This document shows positions 24,366-33,162 of a stretch of 64,000 bases of DNA, in pieces. Under the pieces are notes generated by a model. That model did not search any database, had not been told where the DNA came from, and saw nothing but the letters and a program-made list of their open reading frames with translations. Position 1 is the first letter of the stretch; every line of letters starts with the position of its first letter. The position numbers were made by a program, and so were the translations under genes. The DNA is from Konateibacter massiliensis (GTDB lineage: Bacteria; Bacillota; Clostridia; Lachnospirales; Lachnospiraceae): the NCBI RefSeq assembly GCF_900184995.1, contig NZ_LT860099.1:124001-188000 (forward strand), in the 5' to 3' direction.

Positions 24366-26036
24366 ATGGATACAAGTAAATTATTTAGCAATCCGTTGGT
24401 GAGGACGAAAATCACCTCCGCCAACGTAAAGACAAAGGAAATGCTGTTAGGCTATTTCATAGGTCCCTTCGGTGCATTTATTTCCAATGCTATTTTTGGC
24501 GCCTACCTAAACCGCTATTATTCCGATGTTTTAGGCTGGACGGACACAGCCAGGTTTGGTATTTTTTCAGCACTTTTGCCGATGGTTTCCGTTATCTTTG
24601 TTATAATCGGCAACCTGCTGATCGGACGGCTTATTGACAACACAAGGACACCGCAGGGAAAAGCAAGACCGTACATGCTTATCTCGGCACCGCTCGTTAC
24701 CATTGCCATTGCGCTGTTATTTCTGACACCGCAAAACAGTAATCCGATGGTGCAGATGATATGGATAGCAATTTCCTACAATCTCTATTATGCGGTTGCC
24801 TATCCGTTTTTCTACACAGCGCACAGCTCAATGGTTGCCCTGTCTACGAGAAACTCAAAGCACAGGGGAATGCTTGCTATTTTTTCAAATGCTTCCGGTG
24901 TAGCGGCGGTCGGTATCGGAGCGAGCATTATAGTACCGATGTTTTTACAGAGCTTCTTGTTCGTGGAAAAGGATGGAATGATTGATGCAACGGCAAGCTA
25001 CGGCAATTGGAGAATCGTTATGCTGGCACTTTGTGTAGTCACCCTGCTTGCTATTTTGCTGGAATATTATTTTACGAGAGAGCGTGTCACGGAGGAAAAT
25101 CTAAAGCTTGATATCAAGGAAGAGAAGCTTCCGATGGCAAAGCAGTTAAAAGCCTGCGTTTCCAATAAATACTGGTGGATTATCATCTTATATTTTCTGC
25201 TGTTTCAGTTTGGCGGTTTGGTAAAAAACAGCTCCATGAGCTATTACTGCCGTTGGATGTTCTCCAGTGTGACAAGTGAAGCATCGGCGGGCAGCCTGAT
25301 GGGAACATTAGGGCTAATCGGAGGAATACCGACTGCAATTGGTATGGTGCTTGCATGGCCGATTGCAAATAAATTAGGAAAGCAGCGTGCCGTTACCCTC
25401 GGTCTTGCATTTTCTGTAATCGGTGGTTTGGTCAGCTTTATTGATATACATAGTTTCCCGATTGTAAGTATCGGTGTTGTATTAAAGGGTATTGGTTCCA
25501 TCCCTGCTATGTATGTAACATTAGCACTTCTATCCGATGTGCTCGATCATTTGGAGGCAAAGAACGGCTTTCGAAGCGACGGTTTTACCATGTCGGTATA
25601 TGGTGCCATTATGGTCGGAATGACGGGACTTGGAAACGGAATCATCAATGCGCTGCTGACAACAAGCGGATATAACGCGACCTTAGCGGTACAAAACGAC
25701 GATGTCGGAAGAATGCTGGCATTTTGTTATCTGGGAGCAGAGATTATATGCTATGCCATAATTGTCATTTTGATGAGCTTCTTAAATGTAGAAAAGCATG
25801 TAAAAGAAGATCAGAAAATCATATTAGAGTATCAGAAGAAAGCCGTTTTGGAGAGCGGCGGCACATGGATTGAGCCGGAAGAGAGACTTCGTATGGAGCA
25901 GGAAGAGGCGGAGCGCCAAGAGGAAGAGGCAAGAAAAGAAGAATTAAGGCAGCACTGTAAAAAGAAGGGGCTAAGTTTTGATGAGGAAGAAGCAAAATAC
26001 CAGAAAAAGCTTGCCGATAAAAAGGCGAAGAAATAA
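24366..26036 (+). CDS. Glycoside-pentoside-hexuronide (GPH) family sugar symporter
   Basis: The 556-residue product has 12 predicted membrane helices (about residues 25-475) in the MFS/GPH pattern. It shows NAIFGAYLNRYYSDVLGW near the first helix and GRLIDNTRTPQGKARPYMLISAP, a GPH-type loop 2. These cation-coupled carriers import glycosides. The tail from about 480 is a long charged coiled coil (EQEEAERQEEEARKEELRQ), longer than usual for the family. It lies 28 bases after the rhamnosidase and probably imports that enzyme's substrate. Confidence 0.88.
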   Translation: MDTSKLFSNPLVRTKITSANVKTKEMLLGYFIGPFGAFISNAIFGAYLNRYYSDVLGWTDTARFGIFSALLPMVSVIFVIIGNLLIGRLIDNTRTPQGKARPYMLISAPLVTIAIALLFLTPQNSNPMVQMIWIAISYNLYYAVAYPFFYTAHSSMVALSTRNSKHRGMLAIFSNASGVAAVGIGASIIVPMFLQSFLFVEKDGMIDATASYGNWRIVMLALCVVTLLAILLEYYFTRERVTEENLKLDIKEEKLPMAKQLKACVSNKYWWIIILYFLLFQFGGLVKNSSMSYYCRWMFSSVTSEASAGSLMGTLGLIGGIPTAIGMVLAWPIANKLGKQRAVTLGLAFSVIGGLVSFIDIHSFPIVSIGVVLKGIGSIPAMYVTLALLSDVLDHLEAKNGFRSDGFTMSVYGAIMVGMTGLGNGIINALLTTSGYNATLAVQNDDVGRMLAFCYLGAEIICYAIIVILMSFLNVEKHVKEDQKIILEYQKKAVLESGGTWIEPEERLRMEQEEAERQEEEARKEELRQHCKKKGLSFDEEEAKYQKKLADKKAKK

Positions 26037-26114
26037 CGATAACCTTTCGTCTGAAGTCCTCGGGGGAGAAGACGACAGACGAGTGTTATATATAATTTTA
26101 TTAGGAGGTAGGAT

Positions 26115-29100
26115 ATGAAAGGAAACAAAAAACGTCGCGTATGGCGCGGATTGACTGCTGTTACGGCATCATTGCTTACGCTGACACTTACAACATCAAC
26201 GGTTATTGACAGCTTTCGTACCGACATTGATAAGTTTCTCGGTACAAAGAGCACACAGTTAATCACGGAGGCGGCAGAAGGGGAAAATTTATATACCTAT
26301 ACGTCTGATTATTCCAACACAACAGAGCTTTTAGACGCTATTGAGGACCTTGGAGAGAGAATGAACGAAGAGGGAAGCGTATTGTTAAAGAACAACGGCG
26401 CACTTCCGCTTTCTGCTGACGAGAGCAAGAAAATATCACTTCTTGGATTCAGCAGCTACTATCCGGTTCAGGGCGGTGATATGGGAAGTACACTTTCCGT
26501 GAATACGGGCACAGATGCCGACACAGTTGACATGGTTCAGGCATTTGCCGCAAAGGGACTTGAGATAAATCCGATTATCCAGAAAATGTATGAGGGATTG
26601 AAGGAGGAATTTAAGTCTGAGGTCGTGATGCCTTGGGGACAGGCGATTGAATATTATCGTGCGGTAGCTCCTTCCACAACAGGTTATTTTACAAGTGCGG
26701 AGGCTTCACAGGAGCTTTTGGACAGTACAGAACCTGAGTGGAAAACAAGCATGGATGATTACAATGTAATGATTGTGACAATTGCCAGAGCGGCAGGCGA
26801 AAATGCCAATTATATGCCGGGGGAAGAAGGGGTAAATCCGGAGCAGGATTTAAACCAGACAGACCCGCTTGGACTTTCTGATACAGAAAGAGACATCATC
26901 AATGCTGCGGTTGCCGCAAAAGAAGGAAATAACGGTAAAGTAATTGTACTGCTCAACAATGCAAGTGCAATGGAGATTGATGAGTTAAAGAATAACGACG
27001 GCGTAGATGCGATACTTCAAATCGGACTCCCGGGCGGATATGGTTTTTATGGAGTTGCAGATATTTTGACGGGAGAGGCAAATCCATCCGGTCACTTGAC
27101 CGATACCTATGCGGTTGTGAATGCGAACTCTCCGGCGGCACAAAACTACGGAAACTATGAATATACAAATCCAGACTCTGCTTACTCAATCAATTCCGCT
27201 CTTGTGGAGGCAGAAAGTATTTATACCGGATATAAATATTATGAAACCAGATATGCGGACGGCGTACTGGGTCAGGGAAATGCTCTTGATTCAGCAGGAA
27301 GCTCTACATCTGGAGAATGGTCTTATCAGTCAGAGGTTTCCTATCCGTTTGGATTTGGTCTGTCCTACACGACCTTTGAGCAGACTTTAGACAGCTTAGA
27401 AGTAAATCTGGAAAATAAGACAGTTACCGCAACCGTTACAGTTACAAACACAGGAAGTGTTGCGGGCAAAGATGCAGTACAGCTTTATGTTTCCCTTCCG
27501 TACACCGAGTATGACAAACAAAACCTTGTAGAAAAATCAGCCATTCAGCTCTTAGACTATGAGAAAACAGATGTAATTGAGCCGGGAGCTTCTCAGACTG
27601 TTACAATCACCGCGGATGCACAAGATATGGCAAGCTGGGACAGTACCTTTGACAATGTGGCAGGCACAAAGGGAACTTACATTTTAGATGACGGCACCTA
27701 CTATTTTACAGTTGGAAACGGCAGCCATGAGGCAGTCAACAACGTATTGTCCGCACAGGGGCTTACAGCGGAAAATGGTATGACACAAGAGGGCAATGCA
27801 CAAAACGTGCAGACTTGGGAATTAGCGGCATTTGATTCCACAACCTTTGCTTATTCCCAAAACGGTACAGCGGTAGAAAATCAGCTCGAAGATGCAGATT
27901 TGAATTACTATATGCCGGATACCGTGACCTACCTCTCCAGAAATGATTGGAAGGGAACATGGCCAAAGACTTATGAGAATTTAACAGCAAATGACGAGAT
28001 GCTTGCAGTTCTTCAAAATGATTTGGTAGAAATCAAAGAGCAGGGTGATGCCTCCTCCGTCGTATTTGATGCGGATAACGAACTTTCCCTTGCGGCATTA
28101 AAGGGTGTTACGGATATTGAGGATTCTCGCTGGTCAAGCTTAATCGATCAGATTTCGCTGGAAGAAGCTATGATTCGTACCGGATTTGGCGGAACAAGCA
28201 CAAAATCGATAGAATCAATTGTTTCTCCGGAAGCAATTCAAAATGACGGTCCAAACGGTATCAATTCCTATCCGCTTGGTCAGTATGCAAACAAAGATGC
28301 ATCCTCCGGTGACCCGTATGTGGTTGACGAGAGTGACAAGAACTTAGACTATAAATTCGGAACAATGAGCAATGCAACGGTTATCGGACAGACATTTAGC
28401 AAGCAGCTGGCAGCAGAATATGGCACCGTTGTAGGAAACTATTCGATATGGGCGAACCTGACTATTTTCTGGGGTTCCGGTACAAATCTTCACCGTGTAC
28501 CTTACAATGCAAGAAACCATGAATATTATTCAGAAGATGCCGTTTTAACAGCAAATCAGGCGGCAGCTTATGTTGCGGCAGGTAAGGAATACGGCTGTAT
28601 TATCGCTCCGAAGCATTTTGCCTTCAATGATACGGAAATTAACCGTTCCGGAATCAGTGTGTTTATGACAGAGCAGAAGGCTCGTGAAAATGAGCTTAGA
28701 GGAATACAGGCAGTGATTGAGGATGCAGGGGCACTTGGTGTTATGACAACCTATAACCGTGTCGGTGTAACGGCCGGAAATGCACATACCGGTCTGCTTA
28801 TGAACATTTTAAGAGGTGAATGGGGCTTTAAGGGACTTATGTCAGAGGACTTCATTCAGGATGCAAACTACAGTGTATTAAAGGAAGCAGTGTATAACGG
28901 TGTTACGATGACTTGTAACACAGGTGACAACAAAATAGAAGCAGTCAGTGTAAAATGGCCTTATTGGACATTGGAAAGCGTAAGCAAGGATGCTTCTATG
29001 ATGCAGGCACTAAAAAATGCAATGCTCTGGCAAAACTACGCACTTGCAAACTCAAATGCGATGGACGGATTGTCAGTTAACTCACACATTGCCAGTGTAA

Positions 29101-29210
29101 ACACCTGGTACGACAATGCGCTATTGGCAAGCCAGATTGTATTTGCAATTCTTACGCTCGGCTGTATTGCAATGTATATCAGAAGTATGAAAAAGCGTGA
29201 GAACGAATAA
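26115..29210 (+). CDS. Membrane-anchored glycoside hydrolase family 3, reversed domain order
   Basis: The 1031-residue protein has an N-terminal signal-anchor (VTASLLTLTLTTSTVI) and a C-terminal membrane helix (ASQIVFAILTLGCIAMYI), so the body should lie outside the cell. The GH3 C-type sandwich comes first (EEGSVLLKNNGALPL, about residues 75-340). A fibronectin-III-like domain follows (PFGFGLSYTTF onward). The (beta/alpha)8 barrel is last (DGPNGINSYP ... APKHFAFNDTE ...), with nucleophile Asp912 in MSEDF. This is the reverse of the classical order, a form I recall for Ruminococcus albus and Butyrivibrio beta-glucosidases. The likely action is beta-glucosidase or related exo-activity. Confidence 0.88.
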   Translation: MKGNKKRRVWRGLTAVTASLLTLTLTTSTVIDSFRTDIDKFLGTKSTQLITEAAEGENLYTYTSDYSNTTELLDAIEDLGERMNEEGSVLLKNNGALPLSADESKKISLLGFSSYYPVQGGDMGSTLSVNTGTDADTVDMVQAFAAKGLEINPIIQKMYEGLKEEFKSEVVMPWGQAIEYYRAVAPSTTGYFTSAEASQELLDSTEPEWKTSMDDYNVMIVTIARAAGENANYMPGEEGVNPEQDLNQTDPLGLSDTERDIINAAVAAKEGNNGKVIVLLNNASAMEIDELKNNDGVDAILQIGLPGGYGFYGVADILTGEANPSGHLTDTYAVVNANSPAAQNYGNYEYTNPDSAYSINSALVEAESIYTGYKYYETRYADGVLGQGNALDSAGSSTSGEWSYQSEVSYPFGFGLSYTTFEQTLDSLEVNLENKTVTATVTVTNTGSVAGKDAVQLYVSLPYTEYDKQNLVEKSAIQLLDYEKTDVIEPGASQTVTITADAQDMASWDSTFDNVAGTKGTYILDDGTYYFTVGNGSHEAVNNVLSAQGLTAENGMTQEGNAQNVQTWELAAFDSTTFAYSQNGTAVENQLEDADLNYYMPDTVTYLSRNDWKGTWPKTYENLTANDEMLAVLQNDLVEIKEQGDASSVVFDADNELSLAALKGVTDIEDSRWSSLIDQISLEEAMIRTGFGGTSTKSIESIVSPEAIQNDGPNGINSYPLGQYANKDASSGDPYVVDESDKNLDYKFGTMSNATVIGQTFSKQLAAEYGTVVGNYSIWANLTIFWGSGTNLHRVPYNARNHEYYSEDAVLTANQAAAYVAAGKEYGCIIAPKHFAFNDTEINRSGISVFMTEQKARENELRGIQAVIEDAGALGVMTTYNRVGVTAGNAHTGLLMNILRGEWGFKGLMSEDFIQDANYSVLKEAVYNGVTMTCNTGDNKIEAVSVKWPYWTLESVSKDASMMQALKNAMLWQNYALANSNAMDGLSVNSHIASVNTWYDNALLASQIVFAILTLGCIAMYIRSMKKRENE

Positions 29211-29222
29211 AGGAGGAGAACT

Positions 29223-29654
29223 ATGGGATTTATAAAAAAACAGGCGGCAGGCTTTTACCTTACTGTGATTGCGGTAATTTTAGCCGCTGCGGGCATCGTT
29301 TTTTACTTAATCAATTGCAACACCGCATACTTTGTTAATTTTGGGGTAAAAGGAAGTGTTATCGCCTGCGCGGTTATCGCAATCGTTTTGGAAATCGCTT
29401 TTATAGCTGCTTCCACCCTTGCAGGGGAGAAAAACTATTTTGATATTCTGCCTGTGGCTTCGGCAGTACTGCTTGTAACCGCATTGGTAACGTTTATAAG
29501 CAGTCGTGTCAACAGCATTGCAAGTATTATGACCTTTGAAAATAACGCACAGACAATGTCTGATCTTTCCAGCGCAATTATCGGAATGGTTCTTTGCCTG
29601 CTGGCAGTTATTGTAAGTGTTACGGCTTCCTTTTTCAAGGTTGTAAAGGAGTAA
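29223..29654 (+). CDS. Small four-helix membrane protein paired with GH3
   Basis: The 143-residue product has four hydrophobic helices (about 10-30, 42-63, 72-92 and 117-138) joined by short loops, with no recognisable catalytic motif. It starts 12 bases after the GH3 gene with AGGAGG before the ATG, so it is co-translated with it. It may stabilise the doubly anchored GH3 or act in the same membrane complex. That role is inferred only from position. It is the last gene before a strong terminator. Confidence 0.7.
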   Translation: MGFIKKQAAGFYLTVIAVILAAAGIVFYLINCNTAYFVNFGVKGSVIACAVIAIVLEIAFIAASTLAGEKNYFDILPVASAVLLVTALVTFISSRVNSIASIMTFENNAQTMSDLSSAIIGMVLCLLAVIVSVTASFFKVVKE

Positions 29655-29686
29655 GAGGGCCGTGTTATAATAAAATGGCAAAAGAT

Positions 29687-29724
29687 AAAATACCGTGGAC
29701 TTTTATAGAAGTCTGCGGTATTTT
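29687..29724. terminator. Bidirectional terminator closing the glycoside operon
   Basis: AAAATACCG-GGACTT arms pair over 16 bases (29687-29702 with 29709-29724, one mismatch-like T/G position). There are A and T runs on the two sides, so it can also serve the convergent S51 peptidase gene. Confidence 0.8.
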
Positions 29725-29752
29725 AGTTAAAACTTAAAAATAATGATTTTGG

Positions 29753-30367
29753 TTAATTTCTTTCAATTTTAAATTCATCGTTTTCAACCAGTATGGCATC
29801 GCTATTGCTGATGGGATATAAATTCAAAGTGGAAGAATAGCTGTCTACTATTTTCTGTGCAATTTTCTTGAAAGGTGCGTTGGTGTAATGCGGCACTGTA
29901 TAAAACTCCACTAAACCTAAAGCGTCAAAGTCCAACAAGTCCGGTGCTTTTTTTACGCTGTCCATTCCCTTTACATATTCAATATTTGCCGATGTAACCA
30001 TTGCCCCTGCGGATTCTCCTATATAAAGTTTACCAGCATTTATTTCTTCTATAATTATTTTATCTGCTCCTGTTTTTTTCATTTCCTGCAGCAAGAAAAA
30101 GGTATTGCCGCCTGTTACATAGATGAAATCATTTCCTTTTAATTTGACACTTATTTCATCAGCAGTAGCAGTGGATAGTTCCAACACATCAACAATTAGA
30201 CCCAGTTGCTCAAGAGCCTCTTTCCCTGCATTCACATAAAAAACAACCTTTTCTACTACACTGGCAGTAGGAATAAATGTTACAGTCTTACCAGCTAAGT
30301 TCTTTTCAAACCCTTTAAATATGTTAGCTACATCTTTAAAAGATGAGACTAAAAATAATCTTTTCAT
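29753..30367 (-). CDS. Peptidase S51 family protein (dipeptidase E-like)
   Basis: The 204-residue product opens with MKRLFLVSSF and has the class-I amidotransferase-like fold. Its nucleophile serine lies in IGESAGAMV, and earlier conserved parts are VTFIPTAS and FIYVTGGNTFFLL. Family members include aspartyl dipeptidase PepE and cyanophycinase; this one is shorter than typical PepE (about 230). It should be cytosolic. It is divergent from the WYL-domain regulator with about 95 bases between the two starts, so the regulator may control it. Confidence 0.85.
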   Translation of the reverse strand: MKRLFLVSSFKDVANIFKGFEKNLAGKTVTFIPTASVVEKVVFYVNAGKEALEQLGLIVDVLELSTATADEISVKLKGNDFIYVTGGNTFFLLQEMKKTGADKIIIEEINAGKLYIGESAGAMVTSANIEYVKGMDSVKKAPDLLDFDALGLVEFYTVPHYTNAPFKKIAQKIVDSYSSTLNLYPISNSDAILVENDEFKIERN

Positions 30368-30384
30368 ATCGTGTATTTTCTCCT

Positions 30385-30442
30385 TTGAGTTTTTTTCTAA
30401 TTATAGTATAATATAAAAAGGTGTCAAATAGTGATACCTTTT
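30385..30442 (+). promoter_or_regulatory. Promoter and palindromic operator of the WYL regulator
   Basis: TTGAGT (30385-30390), 16 bases, TATAAT (30407-30412). Just downstream, AAAAGGTGTCA-AATAG-TGATACCTTTT (30416-30442) is an 11-base-arm palindrome with one mismatch that covers the expected start of transcription. This position suits a repressor site, possibly for the regulator itself. Confidence 0.55.
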
Positions 30443-30462
30443 ATTGGCGGAAAGGACAGGCT

Positions 30463-31404
30463 ATGAATAAATCTGAACGATTAAATGATATGATGTTATT
30501 TTTAAACGGCAAAAACTCATTCAATTTAAGAGATTTAATGGAGAACTATAATATATCAAAAAGTACAGCACTTAGGGATATTGCATCATTAGAAAGGATT
30601 GGTATGCCTATATATTCTCAACAGGGCAGAAATGGCTATTACGGAATACTTCAAAACAGATTGTTATCTCCTATTGTATTCAACATTGATGAGGTATTTG
30701 CACTATATTTTTCAATGCTTACCCTAAGAGCTTATGAAACCACCCCTTTTCATTTGAGTGTAGAAAAACTAAAAGAAAAGTTTGAAAATTGCTTATCAGA
30801 AGAAAAAATAGAAATGCTTCGCAAGATAGAAAAAGTGTTTAGCTTAGCTGTAATTGAGCATAGCAATTATTGTTATTTTTTAAGTGATATTTTACAATAC
30901 GCTATCGATGAAAAAACATGTAAAGTAAAGTATTTAAAAAAAGATACAGAACAATGTTATCACATTCAATTTTTCAATATTTCATCGGCTTATGGGCAGT
31001 GGTACGCTACAGGGCACAATTTTGAAACAAATAGTCCCCAAGTATTTCGCTGCGATAAAATTTTGGGTATTGCAGAAAGCGATCAATATCCTTCTAAGCC
31101 TCTTTCTGAGTTTATGAGGTCTTCCGACATATTGTATAAAACAAAGGATGCTACTGATTTCATAATTGAAACATCCCGAAAAGGGGTTGATTTATTTTAT
31201 AAGGAACACTATCCCTCAATGAAACTTGACTCAGAAAGCGGGCGCTATTTTATTCAAGGCTTTTATAACAAAGGAGAGGAAAACTTTATTTCAAACTACT
31301 TTATAGGGTATGGTAAAAATATATTATCCATACAACCGGCATCACTTAAAAATCTAATTATTGAAAAATTAAGTGTTCTCAAAAAATATTTGTCCGAAAT
31401 ATAA
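30463..31404 (+). CDS. HTH and WYL-domain transcriptional regulator (YafY-like)
   Basis: The 313-residue protein begins with a DeoR/HTH_11-type winged helix (LRDLMENYNISKSTALRDIASLERIGMPI), continues with a helical linker, and has a degenerate WYL-type sensor domain in the C-terminal half (YGQWYATGHNFETNSPQVFRCDKILGI). Such regulators respond to nucleic acid or small ligands and often repress neighbours. ATG 30463 has AAAGGA upstream; an earlier frame opening at 30421 lies in the operator. It is divergent from the S51 peptidase gene. Confidence 0.82.
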   Translation: MNKSERLNDMMLFLNGKNSFNLRDLMENYNISKSTALRDIASLERIGMPIYSQQGRNGYYGILQNRLLSPIVFNIDEVFALYFSMLTLRAYETTPFHLSVEKLKEKFENCLSEEKIEMLRKIEKVFSLAVIEHSNYCYFLSDILQYAIDEKTCKVKYLKKDTEQCYHIQFFNISSAYGQWYATGHNFETNSPQVFRCDKILGIAESDQYPSKPLSEFMRSSDILYKTKDATDFIIETSRKGVDLFYKEHYPSMKLDSESGRYFIQGFYNKGEENFISNYFIGYGKNILSIQPASLKNLIIEKLSVLKKYLSEI

Positions 31405-31478
31405 AAATTCCTTTAAATTAGAATTGTGCTTGCAGAACAAGAGTTTGGTTTGATAATCAATAATTTTAACTTGAAATC

Positions 31479-31505
31479 ACACATTTTTAATCCTCACATA
31501 TAATA
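31479..31505 (+). promoter_or_regulatory. Candidate sporulation (sigma-K-type) promoter for dpaAB
   Basis: AC (31479-31480), 16 bases, then CATATAATA (31497-31505), which fits the sigma-K pattern AC-N16-CATANNNTA known from Bacillus. It lies 20 bases before dpaA. The Bacillus spoVF operon is transcribed by sigma-K, so the match is biologically sensible. A TATAAT reading for sigma-A overlaps it but lacks a good -35 at 17 bases. Confidence 0.45.
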
Positions 31506-31524
31506 TAACGAAAGGGGGCAGCAA

Positions 31525-32391
31525 ATGTCGGGAAACAGGAATATTGCGGTGATAGGCGGCGACAAGAGACAGCTTTATATGTGTAAGCTGTTGGCTGAAA
31601 AGGACTTTCATGTAATTACATTGGGAGTCAATTTGGCTGAGACAAATATAAATCATATAGAAACTGCACAGTCCTTGGAAACCATCATGAAAGACTGTGA
31701 CATAATAATTGGACCGATTCCCTTTACGAGAGACGGCATTCATATTTATTCCGACACAGACGTATCCGTTCGGCTAGACGAATTTGTCTCATTCATTCGG
31801 CAAAGACATATATTACTTGGAGGCTGCATGGATGAACTTACGGTAGAAAAGGCAAAGAGCCAGAATGCAGTTTATTTTGACTTTATGGAGGATGAGACGG
31901 TGGCGGTAAAAAATGCCATTGCGACAGCCGAAGGAACGATATTGGAGGCTATCCGGCAAAGTGATATTAACCTGTGCGAAAGCAGGTGTCTTGTGACAGG
32001 ATACGGACGATGTGCCAAAGTATTGGCAGAAAGCTTGAAAGCATTAAAAGCGAATGTTACGATAGCCGCAAGGAGTAAAGAACAGAGAGCCTCGGCAAGA
32101 GAGGCAGGATTTCATACAATTTCGCTCGAAGAGGCGTCAAAGGAGCTTTTTGAATTTGATTTTTTGTTTAATACAATACCGGCTATGATTATCACAGCCT
32201 CGTGGCTCGCAGAATGCAAGCGAGAGGTTGTCATCATTGACATTGCGTCCAAACCCGGAGGAACGGACTTTGAGCAATGTAAAAAGCTCGGTATCAAAGC
32301 TGTTTTAGCATTGGGACTTCCGGGGAAATACGCTCCGAAGACCTCTGCCGAAATATTGCTTCAATCCATGGAACATTTGCTGCCTTCGTGA
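31525..32391 (+). CDS. dpaA: Dipicolinate synthase subunit A
   Basis: The 288-residue product has an N-terminal NAD-binding-like domain (NIAVIGGDKRQLYMCKLL). A second Rossmann domain (SRCLVTGYGRCAKVLAESLKAL) and INTIPAMII-like segments match SpoVFA/DpaA. With subunit B it makes dipicolinic acid from a lysine-pathway intermediate in the mother cell during sporulation. The start ATG 31525 follows GAAAGGGGG. dpaB starts 20 bases after it. Its presence marks the host as a spore former. Confidence 0.92.
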   Translation: MSGNRNIAVIGGDKRQLYMCKLLAEKDFHVITLGVNLAETNINHIETAQSLETIMKDCDIIIGPIPFTRDGIHIYSDTDVSVRLDEFVSFIRQRHILLGGCMDELTVEKAKSQNAVYFDFMEDETVAVKNAIATAEGTILEAIRQSDINLCESRCLVTGYGRCAKVLAESLKALKANVTIAARSKEQRASAREAGFHTISLEEASKELFEFDFLFNTIPAMIITASWLAECKREVVIIDIASKPGGTDFEQCKKLGIKAVLALGLPGKYAPKTSAEILLQSMEHLLPS

Positions 32392-32410
32392 AAAGATTAG
32401 GAGCAATTTT

Positions 32411-32989
32411 ATGCAATTAAACGGCATTAATATAGGTTTTGCCATAACAGGTTCTTTTTGTACATTTGACAATGTGAAAAAAGAGGTCATTCATTTAGTG
32501 AATGAGGGAGCCAATGTGATTCCTATTTTTTCCTATAATGCAATGAGTATTGATACACGTTTTGGTAAGGCGTTTGATTTTGTGAGTGAAATCCAGAAAA
32601 TAACGTCAAATGAGCCGGTCACTTCCATAGAAGGAGCAGAACCCTTGGGACCAAAGGGAATGCTCGATATTTTGATTATAGCCCCTTGCACGGGCAATAC
32701 GATTGCAAAATTAAGCAATGCCATCACGGATACTCCCGTACTGATGGCTGCAAAAGCACATATGAGAAACAATAAGCCGTTGGTTATTTCGATTTCCACC
32801 AACGATGCCCTTGGACTGAATCTAAAAAACATAGGCGGCCTGCTTACAGCAAAAGGTGTCTATTTTGTCCCGTTTGGTCAGGATAACTACAGTGGAAAGC
32901 CAAAATCCATGATAGCGGATACAACGAAGATTGTTGCAACCCTTGAAATGGCTTTGGACGGGGAACAGATTCAGCCGATATTGCTCTGA
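32411..32989 (+). CDS. dpaB: Dipicolinate synthase subunit B
   Basis: The 192-residue product is a flavoprotein of the UbiX/PAD-like fold. It has GFAITGSFCTFDNV at the N-terminus, the phosphate-binding IIAPCTGNTIAKLSNAITDTPVLMAAKAHMR and VISISTNDALGLN. These are characteristic of SpoVFB/DpaB, which completes dipicolinate synthase. Length fits (about 200). A strong terminator follows 12 bases after the stop, closing the two-gene operon. Confidence 0.93.
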   Translation: MQLNGINIGFAITGSFCTFDNVKKEVIHLVNEGANVIPIFSYNAMSIDTRFGKAFDFVSEIQKITSNEPVTSIEGAEPLGPKGMLDILIIAPCTGNTIAKLSNAITDTPVLMAAKAHMRNNKPLVISISTNDALGLNLKNIGGLLTAKGVYFVPFGQDNYSGKPKSMIADTTKIVATLEMALDGEQIQPILL

Positions 32990-33000
32990 TTCATATTTCA

Positions 33001-33039
33001 AAAAAACAGGTTTACCAAGCGCGGTAAGCCTGTTTTTTT
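33001..33039. terminator. Terminator after dpaB
   Basis: AAAAAACAGGTTTACC and GGTAAGCCTGTTTTTT pair around a short GC-rich loop with one imperfect position. A T run follows on the plus strand. Confidence 0.85.
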
Positions 33040-33053
33040 GAAAATTTTAATGC

Positions 33054-33082
33054 TTGCCAAATAATATTTTATGTGTTAAAAT
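33054..33082 (+). promoter_or_regulatory. Sigma-A promoter for rplS
   Basis: TTGCCA (33054-33059), exactly 17 bases, TAAAAT (33077-33082). It directly follows the dpaB terminator and gives a leader of about 74 bases before rplS. Confidence 0.7.
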
Positions 33083-33088
33083 AAGACA

Positions 33089-33162
33089 TTGTGAGAACAA
33101 ATAGATGGTCCTCTGTTACGAGAACGTATTAAGAACATCCAAATATTAAGGAGGTCACACAA
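33089..33162 (+). ncRNA. Candidate L19 leader (autoregulatory mRNA element)
   Basis: The untranslated leader includes GAACAAATAGATGGTCCTC, GTTACGAGAACG and GAACATCC, which can fold with GATG/CATC pairing. Firmicutes rplS genes often carry a leader thought to bind L19. The assignment rests on position and partial pattern only; a covariance-model search would settle it. Confidence 0.45.

Noticed and set aside
26041-26100. Terminator between the symporter and GH3 genes
   Set aside because: A TCGTCTG/CAGACGA inverted repeat is present, but the loop is long and no T tract follows directly, so operon read-through is more likely.
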